From the NCBI RefSeq assembly GCF_023721715.1, contig NZ_JAMDLG010000001.1, forward strand, positions 1,899,784 to 1,963,783: a DNA stretch of 64,000 bases. Direction: 5' to 3'. A program made the position numbers and the translations under genes. The notes beneath the pieces are model-generated. The model saw nothing but the letters and a program-made list of their open reading frames with translations. It did no database searches and was not told the origin of the DNA. The stretch is from Parasegetibacter sp. NRK P23 (GTDB taxonomy: Bacteria > Bacteroidota > Bacteroidia > Chitinophagales > Chitinophagaceae). This document shows positions 1-7,544 of the stretch, one piece after another; within the stretch, counting starts at the first letter, position 1; each line of letters opens with the position of its first letter.

Positions 1-35
1 TAAAGAATAGTCAGGTTTTCCATAGTTGTATTTAC

Positions 36-776
36 TTAAGCCACATCCATGGGAACCTCCATCAGCAGGATCTCCGCGTCCTGGGAATTCGCTTTGATGT
101 CCAACTGGTCCACATCCCAGATACCGATTCCGTCCCGTTGATTCAATTCGTGCCCGTTGATGGTGAAGTCACCTTTCAGGATGAAGGCGTACACGCCGTT
201 TCCTGCTTTTTTAATCGCGTAGGTAGTATCTATGCCTTTATCGAAACGGCCCATGTGGAACCAGGCATCCTGGTGGATCCATACCCCTTCATCTTCGGGA
301 TTTGGGGAAAGTACCTGTTGCAACTTATTGTGGCGGTCGTTCACGTTCAGGGTAACCTGGTCGTAACGCGGCTGCACATTCTTTTTATTGGGGAACACCC
401 ATATTTGCAGGAACTTCACCGGCTGGTCGGGGTTCTTGTTGTATTCACTGTGGAATATGCCTGTACCGGCGCTCATCACCTGTATGTCTCCGTTTTTGAT
501 CACGGTGCTGTTGCCCATGCTGTCTTTGTGCTCCAGGTCACCTTCCAGGGGAATGGAAATGATTTCCATGTTATCGTGGGGGTGTTTGCCGAATCCCATG
601 GCGGCATCCACGCGGTCGTCGTTCAGCACCCGCAACACACCGAAATGCACGCGTTCAGGATTATAATAACCGGCGAAACTGAAAGTATGGTAGCTCTCCA
701 GCCAGCCGTGGTTGGCATGTCCGCGGGTATTGGCTTTGTGAACGATGGCGTTTGTTGTTGTGTTAGTGGTTGTCAT
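36..776 (-). CDS. Pirin family protein (YhhW-like bicupin)
   Basis: A 246-residue bicupin of the pirin family, cytoplasmic and metal-binding; some relatives (E. coli YhhW) oxidise quercetin, others act as redox-linked regulators. The N-terminal cupin shows the metal site HPHDNMEI (two His) and, about 40 residues on, FHSEYN (His, Glu), the four usual Fe ligands, so the site looks intact. An upstream TTG would extend the ORF, but the ATG at 776 gives the normal MTTTNTT... start. It lies 66 bp downstream of, and on the same strand as, a Crp/Fnr regulator, probably cotranscribed. Actual substrate is unknown. Confidence 0.9.
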   Translation of the reverse strand: MTTTNTTTNAIVHKANTRGHANHGWLESYHTFSFAGYYNPERVHFGVLRVLNDDRVDAAMGFGKHPHDNMEIISIPLEGDLEHKDSMGNSTVIKNGDIQVMSAGTGIFHSEYNKNPDQPVKFLQIWVFPNKKNVQPRYDQVTLNVNDRHNKLQQVLSPNPEDEGVWIHQDAWFHMGRFDKGIDTTYAIKKAGNGVYAFILKGDFTINGHELNQRDGIGIWDVDQLDIKANSQDAEILLMEVPMDVA

Positions 777-842
777 AATTTTCAATTTATAAGGCAAATT
801 TCACCCTTACACAACACCTGTCCATTGAACTAGTTCAAGAAA

Positions 843-1421
843 TCATTTCTTCGCGAGTTTTGTGCGCACTTTACTGAGGAATTCCGGGGAGAAACCGAGG
901 TAGGAAGCGATATAGTGCTGGGCAACCCGGTTGGGGATCCCTGGATAATGTTCGAGGAAATCGAGGTATTTCTCCGTGGCGTTCAGGGAAATGGTATGGA
1001 AAATCCGTTCCTGCAACCGGGATAAGTTGCGCTGCACCAGGAGCCTGAACATTCTTTCGAAGCAGGGTGCTTTCCGCAGCAGCAACTCCTTCGATTCGGG
1101 GTTCAGGGTAAGCAGTTCGCAATCTTCCAGTGTTTCAATGAACATGCGGGAAGGTTTTTGTTCATGAAAACTGGCGATGTCGCTTACCCACCAATGTTCG
1201 ATGGCGAACTGAAGGGTCACTTCAGCGCCTTTCTCATCAAGATAATACGTTCGGATACAGCCTTTGTTGATGAACGCTTCGAAACGGCAGATTTCACCTT
1301 CCTGAAGGAGAAAGGTTTTTTTGGGCACGGTTTTCAATTGGAGCGCATCGTTGAAAACGGCGATCTCTTCGGGCGTAAAGGAAACATACTTCGAAATATT
1401 TTCATTGATGGCGCTGAACAT
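843..1421 (-). CDS. Crp/Fnr family transcriptional regulator
   Basis: A 192-residue Crp/Fnr-type regulator: N-terminal cyclic-nucleotide-binding-like beta-roll (about residues 15-120) followed by a C-terminal winged helix, whose recognition part reads IASYLGFSPEFLSKVR. No Cys cluster typical of true Fnr is visible, so it is not an obvious iron-sulfur oxygen sensor. The ATG at 1421 is preferred over the upstream TTG at 1457. It sits between cydB and a pirin gene, both on the same strand, which suggests a link to respiration or redox state. Ligand and targets are unknown. Architecture matches the second Crp-like protein at 4056-4625. Confidence 0.9.
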   Translation of the reverse strand: MFSAINENISKYVSFTPEEIAVFNDALQLKTVPKKTFLLQEGEICRFEAFINKGCIRTYYLDEKGAEVTLQFAIEHWWVSDIASFHEQKPSRMFIETLEDCELLTLNPESKELLLRKAPCFERMFRLLVQRNLSRLQERIFHTISLNATEKYLDFLEHYPGIPNRVAQHYIASYLGFSPEFLSKVRTKLAKK

Positions 1422-1475
1422 GGTTCGATCTTTTTCTGACCATAAAAGTAATGGCAATCGAAGGAAAACCGTTGT

Positions 1476-2480
1476 TTAGACTTTCTTTCTTTTGAAAGAA
1501 TAGATCAGGTAGAACAGGGCTGGAAGAATGAAGATACTCCCGAGCAGCAGGGCCCATCCCAATGCCCGGATCGTTTTCTCATGGCCCTGGTGCTCGATAA
1601 GGGATAGATACCCATTGTCGAGCACCACAATATTCGGGTAGTGAATATAGGTGGTGGCGAAAAGGATCATGGCTACCTGGAAACCGGCGAGCACGCGGAT
1701 CACCACGCTTCTGCCTTTGTTAATGAGGTACCACATCAGGATCAGTGAAGCGGTAGCCAATGCGATGGCCAGTATGCCAGGCAGGTTACCGAATACCCAG
1801 TTCTTTACGGGCACGTTTTCAATTTCGGCCGCAATGAACACCAATGCGCCACTCACCAATGCGGCGATATTGGCACTGCGTGCCTTTACAATGAACCTTT
1901 GCCGTTCATCGGGTACCAGCTTGGTTTCCCCGATCAGGTAGATGGCGGCCAGGTAAGCGCAGATGGAGGCGGTGAAAAAGCCCACGGCTACCGAGAACAG
2001 GTTCAGCCAACTGAAAATATAAGCGTCGGCGAAGGAGGTGGCGTTGGTATTGATCTGTCCTGATACAGCGCTGGCGGCGATGATGCCCAGGAAAAGCGGC
2101 GTGATGAAACTGGAATACACGAATATCTTATTGTACACATACTGCATTTCATCCACGACCGCGTCGTAGTGACGGAAAGTAAAAGCCGTTCCCCGGGCGA
2201 TAATGCCGATAAGCATCACCGTTAGCGGGATGTGGAGGTAAACCGACATGGTAGCGTAGATGCCCGGGAAGCCTACGAACAGGATCACGATCGCGATGAT
2301 GAGCCACATGTGGTTGGCCTCCCAGATGGGGCCTATCGCCTGGTAGAGTGTTTTCCTGGTTTTCCTGCGGTTCTTCCGCGATGTAAACAGTTCGAGTATG
2401 CCCGCGCCAAAATCGGCGCCGCCCATCAGCAGGTACAAAAGAATGGATGCCCACAAAAAGGTGATCACAACGTATATCAT
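1476..2480 (-). CDS. cydB: Cytochrome bd-type quinol oxidase subunit II
   Basis: Subunit II of the cytochrome bd quinol oxidase, an integral inner-membrane protein that forms a heterodimer with CydA and reduces oxygen to water at high affinity without pumping protons. The 334 residues hold eight to nine hydrophobic segments; the N-terminus (WASILLYLLMGGADFGAG) and the GPIWEANHMWLI motif near residue 50 are diagnostic. The ATG overlaps the cydA stop by 4 bp (ATGA), so translation is coupled. Length is slightly shorter than E. coli CydB, as usual for short Q-loop oxidases. Confidence 0.95.
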   Translation of the reverse strand: MIYVVITFLWASILLYLLMGGADFGAGILELFTSRKNRRKTRKTLYQAIGPIWEANHMWLIIAIVILFVGFPGIYATMSVYLHIPLTVMLIGIIARGTAFTFRHYDAVVDEMQYVYNKIFVYSSFITPLFLGIIAASAVSGQINTNATSFADAYIFSWLNLFSVAVGFFTASICAYLAAIYLIGETKLVPDERQRFIVKARSANIAALVSGALVFIAAEIENVPVKNWVFGNLPGILAIALATASLILMWYLINKGRSVVIRVLAGFQVAMILFATTYIHYPNIVVLDNGYLSLIEHQGHEKTIRALGWALLLGSIFILPALFYLIYSFKRKKV

Positions 2481-3820
2481 GCGGGTGCGTTTTGAGGTTC
2501 GGTATCTTTTTCAGGCACATCGTATAATGTTCCCACCATCCTGATCTGCCGGTACAACATATAGATCACGATCAGGGAGAGGGAAAGGTACATGGCGGTG
2601 AAGATATAGAAGGAATAAACGATACCCGGCATGGGGGTAACGGCTTCGGAGGTACGCATGATGCCGTAGATGATCCAGGGTTGCCGCCCCACTTCGGTAA
2701 CCGTCCAGCCCGCTTCCACGGCGATAAAGCCCATAGGGGTGGCGATCACGAAGAGCCGCAGGAGCCACCGGCTGAACAGCCAGTTCTTCTTTTTCCAGAG
2801 CGCAAAGAAATAGAGCAACGCAAGACCCATCATCAGCATCCCAAGTCCGATCATCACCTGGAATGCGTAGTGGGTAATGGCTACGGGCGGATGTTGGTCT
2901 TCCGGGAAAGCGTCCAGTCCTTTTACTTCCGCGTTAAAATCCCCATGCGCGAGAAAACTTAATACCCCGGGGATTTTGACGGCATGGTTCACTTTTTTGT
3001 TCTTTTCATCCGGTATCCCGCCGATCACGAAGGCCGCTTTCTTTTCGGTTTGAAAATGCGCTTCCATGGCCGCGAGCTTGATGGGTTGTCTTTTGGCCAC
3101 ATCTTTCGCCGAAATATCGCCGCTCAAAGGTTGTAGTATGGCCGCCACTGTTCCGAAGATGGCCGCGATGCGGAAGGCTTTGCTGTGAAATTCCACGTTC
3201 CTTTTGCGCAGAATCATCAGCGCGTGAATACCCGCCACAGCGAACCCGGTCGCGGCGAAAGCCGCCAGCGACATGTGCAGGGCCTGCGAGAACCAGGCAT
3301 CGTTGAACATCGCGGCGATAGGATCGATGTTGAGGTATTGGCCATTCACATAATCAAATCCTGCAGGACTGTTCATCCACGCATTCGCCGCCACCACCAG
3401 GATACCCGAAACCAGTCCGCTCACGCCCACCAATACCCCCGTGGCCCAGTGAAACCATTTGTTGAAGCGGTTCCAGCCGTACAGAAAAAAGCCCAGGGCA
3501 ATGGCCTCAATAAAGAAAGCCGTTCCTTCCAGCGAAAACGGCATCCCGAAAATGGGGCCGGCATGTTTCATGAATTCAGGCCACAATAAGCCCAATTCAA
3601 ACGACAATACCGTTCCGGAAACGGCACCCGTCGCGAAGAAGATGGCCACACCCTTGCTCCAGGCTTTGGTCAGGTTCTTATACACCGGTTTTCCCGTTCT
3701 CAGGTAATACAGGTGGGATACCGCCATAAAAAACGGCATCACCATACCGATACAGGAAAATATAATGTGGAAGCCCAGCGACAGGGCCATCTGCGAGCGG
3801 GCCGCGATAAAATCGTTCAT
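2477..3820 (-). CDS. cydA: Cytochrome bd-type quinol oxidase subunit I
   Basis: Catalytic subunit of the bd oxidase, carrying the haems and the quinol site. Expected ligands are visible: His18 (haem d, in RSQMALSLGFH), His182 and Met323 (haem b558), Glu356 in GWTVTEVGRQPW (haem b595), and the proton-path acids Glu98 and Glu105 in the FSLEGTAFFIEAI helix. At 447 residues it lacks the long C-terminal Q-loop insertion of E. coli CydA (522), placing it in the short Q-loop class. The position of the Arg before the b558 Met of E. coli is Gln322 here (AFQVM). First gene of the cydAB pair; a TACCTTTG box lies about 67 bp upstream of the start. Confidence 0.96.
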   Translation of the reverse strand: MNDFIAARSQMALSLGFHIIFSCIGMVMPFFMAVSHLYYLRTGKPVYKNLTKAWSKGVAIFFATGAVSGTVLSFELGLLWPEFMKHAGPIFGMPFSLEGTAFFIEAIALGFFLYGWNRFNKWFHWATGVLVGVSGLVSGILVVAANAWMNSPAGFDYVNGQYLNIDPIAAMFNDAWFSQALHMSLAAFAATGFAVAGIHALMILRKRNVEFHSKAFRIAAIFGTVAAILQPLSGDISAKDVAKRQPIKLAAMEAHFQTEKKAAFVIGGIPDEKNKKVNHAVKIPGVLSFLAHGDFNAEVKGLDAFPEDQHPPVAITHYAFQVMIGLGMLMMGLALLYFFALWKKKNWLFSRWLLRLFVIATPMGFIAVEAGWTVTEVGRQPWIIYGIMRTSEAVTPMPGIVYSFYIFTAMYLSLSLIVIYMLYRQIRMVGTLYDVPEKDTEPQNAPA

Positions 3821-3886
3821 GACGGGAGCGTTTTAACAGGCGCCATCATGCTACCGGGAAAACATCCGGAGATGATGGCAGCGGCT

Positions 3887-3894
3887 CAAAGGTA
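3887..3894 (-). promoter_or_regulatory. -7 promoter box for cydAB
   Basis: On the minus strand the bases read TACCTTTG, a perfect TAnnTTTG element 66 bp upstream of the cydA ATG. No good -33 TTTG is seen at the usual spacing, so an activator may be needed. Confidence 0.55.
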
Positions 3895-3925
3895 AGCCGT
3901 GCCGTGGGGATAAATGTGGGAGTAT

Positions 3926-3957
3926 TTAGCGGAGGTAGGGGGTTAATTAGCGGACGT
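3926..3957. repeat. Direct repeat TTAGCGGAsGT in the cydA/crp divergent region
   Basis: Two 11-bp copies, TTAGCGGAGGT (3926-3936) and TTAGCGGACGT (3947-3957), are spaced 21 bp start-to-start, that is two helical turns. They lie about 45-75 bp upstream of the start site predicted from the cydA -7 box, where tandem activator sites are commonly found. Binding protein unknown. Confidence 0.4.
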
Positions 3958-4006
3958 GGCGTAAAGGTAGTAGGTTGTGCCAATGCGGAGCATACAACCA
4001 GCACTT

Positions 4007-4022
4007 TTTGCCAAATGGCAAA
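4007..4022. promoter_or_regulatory. Fnr-like dyad operator upstream of crp-like gene
   Basis: Perfect inverted repeat TTTGCCA-AA-TGGCAAA, centred 41 bp before the start codon of the Crp-like gene at 4056. It fits the TTGnn-N4-nnCAA layout of Crp/Fnr-family sites and is matched by the dyad at 4635-4648. A degenerate copy (CCAAATGG, 4052-4059) overlaps the initiation codon itself. Likely autoregulatory. Confidence 0.6.
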
Positions 4023-4055
4023 TGCCTGCCAGCCAATAATTTCTAATTTAGCCAA

Positions 4056-4625
4056 ATGGACACATTTATCGCATACATCTTACAATTTGGCAATTTGAAT
4101 AACCAACAAATTGAACTGATAAAAAGCCGCGCGACAGAAATAACACTTCGCAAAGACGAATTTTATTGGGAAGCCGGAAAAACAGTGAAACAAATCGGCT
4201 TTCTTACCGAGGGTGTGCTCCGTGTTTATTACTATAACAATAAAGGCGAAGAAATTACACGCTACTTTATTGACGACAAACACTTGATTTTATCGGGCAA
4301 TACTGTTGAAGAATTTTATACACCATCAGAGTATCTGCAAGCCATCACGGATTGCAAAATGGTTGTTTTCTCAAAGCGGGACTGGATAGATATTTCAGAA
4401 ACTATTATTGGATGGGATAATATTGTTCAAAAAATAATTGCCAAACACCACACCGAAAAAATTAAAAGAAGAAGCGATTTGGTGTCGCAGGATGCAACGG
4501 CACGCTACCTTGATTTCATTGAAAAATTCCCAACACTGGCTAACCGTATTCCGCTCGTATACATCGCTTCGTATTTGGGGATGACCGCATCATCCTTGAG
4601 CAGAATAAGAAAAAATATCCGCTAA
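4056..4625 (+). CDS. Crp/Fnr family transcriptional regulator
   Basis: A 189-residue regulator with a cyclic-nucleotide-binding-like beta-roll (about 20-115) and a C-terminal winged helix (IASYLGMTASSLSRIRK near the end). No Fe-S cysteine cluster is visible. The gene is divergent from cydAB and followed 80 bp later by an aldo/keto reductase on the same strand. Both genes have the same TTGCCA-WW-TGGCAA dyad upstream, which makes autoregulation and control of the reductase the simplest reading. Its codon choice is noticeably AT-richer than the cyd genes next door, so it may have been acquired with the reductase. Effector unknown. Confidence 0.9.
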   Translation: MDTFIAYILQFGNLNNQQIELIKSRATEITLRKDEFYWEAGKTVKQIGFLTEGVLRVYYYNNKGEEITRYFIDDKHLILSGNTVEEFYTPSEYLQAITDCKMVVFSKRDWIDISETIIGWDNIVQKIIAKHHTEKIKRRSDLVSQDATARYLDFIEKFPTLANRIPLVYIASYLGMTASSLSRIRKNIR

Positions 4626-4634
4626 AATCGATTA

Positions 4635-4648
4635 TTGCCATTTGGCAA
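4635..4648. promoter_or_regulatory. Fnr-like dyad operator upstream of aldo/keto reductase
   Basis: Perfect palindrome TTGCCATTTGGCAA, the same motif as at 4008-4021 in the other orientation. A -7-like TAACCTTTG begins at 4670; if transcription starts about 5 nt past it, the dyad is centred near -41.5, the classical class II Crp/Fnr activation position. Confidence 0.6.
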
Positions 4649-4672
4649 GTGCTTTCATTTTTTATTGGATAA

Positions 4673-5656
<984 letters not shown>

Positions 5657-5725
5657 AATGAATAGCTAAACACTTTTTATAAAAAACCGGAAAATTCCCG
5701 AACAAGCTATATATTTAGTAGTCAA

Positions 5726-6108
5726 CAGCAGACTGGGCCCAAAATCTGGTCTTATTCTTTAACCTTATCTTATTTGTTATGAAAGTGGACCTTTTTGTAT
5801 CAGGTACTCATCAGCCGCTCCCGTTCAATACCACCAGTTACGGGCTTATTGAATCCATCAACTACATTCCAACACTTCATGCGTACTGGTACAGTGGGCT
5901 GACGGAAAAAGTATATGAAATTGTGGACATGTTGCAGATGGTGGACCGCATCATCTGTATCTGCATTGAACGTCCGATCGATGTTTCGGGAATCATCAGT
6001 ATACCTGGCGCTTTTGATGCTCCTGACGTATGTTATCCTTCTTGTCCTTAGTATTGGTGGAGACTGGTTGACTGGTTCATTAGTATGCCATCATACGGCA
6101 GTCTGCTG
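5726..6108. repeat. 10-bp inverted repeat enclosing a small ORF
   Basis: CAGCAGACTG (5726-5735) and its exact complement CAGTCTGCTG (6099-6108) bracket about 360 bp that hold only a small unrecognised ORF. No target duplication was recognised. Ten bases over this distance can match by chance. Confidence 0.25.
5779..6051 (+). CDS. Small hypothetical ORF (doubtful)
   Basis: A 90-residue ORF beginning MKVDLFVSGTHQPLPF, with an ATG start. I recognise no family, signal peptide or membrane segment. It is the only sizeable same-strand ORF in the 460-bp gap between the aldo/keto reductase and the TlpA-like gene. An alternative overlapping frame (5915-6109) is equally unremarkable. It could be a real short protein, a gene remnant or noise. 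Confidence 0.25.
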   Translation: MKVDLFVSGTHQPLPFNTTSYGLIESINYIPTLHAYWYSGLTEKVYEIVDMLQMVDRIICICIERPIDVSGIISIPGAFDAPDVCYPSCP

Positions 6109-6120
6109 AAAACGATATAA

Positions 6121-7536
6121 ATGACTAAAAAAATATTTCCGGTATTTTTCATATTGGTTTGCGCCTGTTGCTACGCGAATGGAAGAACCAAGCTTCATAA
6201 TAACGATGAGCGTGTTTTGCAAACAGACACAACGGTGTTCAAGGCTCAATTGAAAGGAAGGGAAATAATAAGATTATCATTCAGCGATTCATTTTTTGAC
6301 ATAAAAGAACTTATTCTTTCCAACCCGGGTAATGAGGATACTTTGCTCATAAAACAACTGGTATTAGATGGACCAACCGCGTTCAGTTTCACCATATTAA
6401 AAATGGGGGAGCATGGAAAGCGGGAAAGCATAGGATGCAATATTTTAGCATTGCCCGGGGATACGATTCAGTTATCATTTGATCCATTCCCGTATATTGA
6501 TACAAAAAAGAACGCACCACATAATTTACTTCCTGATTTCAGCCTTCCGTTTTATGATGTCCTCTATTTTCCCCCATTATTCAACACGAAAGACTGGCCT
6601 TCGTTTAAGTCTGCCACAGACCATTTATACCATGCTGAAAAAGAACGGATTCATCAGCTTTACAGTAAGAATAGGGTAGATGCTGTTTTTTACGAAAGGC
6701 TCCTGTTTAACTGTGATGTATATTATTGGTTGAGAATATTTAATTATGCATCAGATAATAAAGTTGCGGCAAAATTCGCCAGCCAAAATATTCCCTTGAT
6801 AGAAAAGTTGGCGGATTCGGATGGAAAGTTTTGGTCCTTCCGTTTGGGGAGATTACTGCAGGACGCTGCCAGGATTAAAATGCGTGAACTGGGTTTGGAG
6901 GCAAATTTTGTCAATTATTACCATACAGCCAATTCATTGCGGATTCATACTTTTAAGCCGGCGCTGCTTGCCTCGGTGATTAGGTCTTCCAGGGAAAATC
7001 AAAGTGCCGGATTTTTGCAGATAGTTGAAAAGTACAAAAGTGATTACGGTATCAAATATGCCACACACGTTCAAACGTTTTTTGAAAACCGGATGGAGGG
7101 CAGGAAATTGATGATTGAAGACAAACTTTCAAGTTATGGGGCAGAAGGGAATAAAAGCTGGGATCAGGTAATAAGTTCTTTAAAGAAAGTAGTTGTGGTG
7201 GATTTCTGGGCAAGTTGGTGCGCGCCCTGTATTGCTGAGTTTCCCTTTATGGATAGCTTAAAACGGGTATTTGAAAAAGATCCAGTAAGTTTTATAACGC
7301 TGAATATAGATGAAGATGAAACTGATTGGGATATTATGTCGCGATCACATAGCAGGTATTTGGGCGTGAACAACTACCGTTTAATTCAGCCTAAAAAATC
7401 AGTAATAATTAATAAGCTAAAAATAAATTCTATACCAAGGATTTTAATTCTCGCGGATGGAAAGATCGTGGCCGCTGACTTTTACAGGCCATCTGAATCG
7501 AAGTTCGTTGCCGCATTAAGGAAAATTATTGATTAA
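6121..7536 (+). CDS. TlpA-like thioredoxin-fold protein, secreted
   Basis: A 471-residue exported protein: N-terminal signal peptide (about 20 residues, ending CYANG), a long alpha/beta region of roughly 330 residues without a recognised domain, then a C-terminal thioredoxin fold of the TlpA/AhpC-TSA type. The redox site reads WASWCAPC at about residue 365, and the cis-proline loop SIPRILIL follows as expected. Probably a periplasmic disulfide reductase or isomerase. It is the last member of the AT-rich 4.0-7.5 kb block and converges on the P-type ATPase gene 8 bp away. Partner proteins are not evident. Confidence 0.85.
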   Translation: MTKKIFPVFFILVCACCYANGRTKLHNNDERVLQTDTTVFKAQLKGREIIRLSFSDSFFDIKELILSNPGNEDTLLIKQLVLDGPTAFSFTILKMGEHGKRESIGCNILALPGDTIQLSFDPFPYIDTKKNAPHNLLPDFSLPFYDVLYFPPLFNTKDWPSFKSATDHLYHAEKERIHQLYSKNRVDAVFYERLLFNCDVYYWLRIFNYASDNKVAAKFASQNIPLIEKLADSDGKFWSFRLGRLLQDAARIKMRELGLEANFVNYYHTANSLRIHTFKPALLASVIRSSRENQSAGFLQIVEKYKSDYGIKYATHVQTFFENRMEGRKLMIEDKLSSYGAEGNKSWDQVISSLKKVVVVDFWASWCAPCIAEFPFMDSLKRVFEKDPVSFITLNIDEDETDWDIMSRSHSRYLGVNNYRLIQPKKSVIINKLKINSIPRILILADGKIVAADFYRPSESKFVAALRKIID

Positions 7537-7544
7537 GAGATTAG

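Noticed and set aside
138-833. Long plus-strand ORF opposite the pirin gene
   Set aside because: Antisense shadow; the minus-strand frame has clear cupin motifs.
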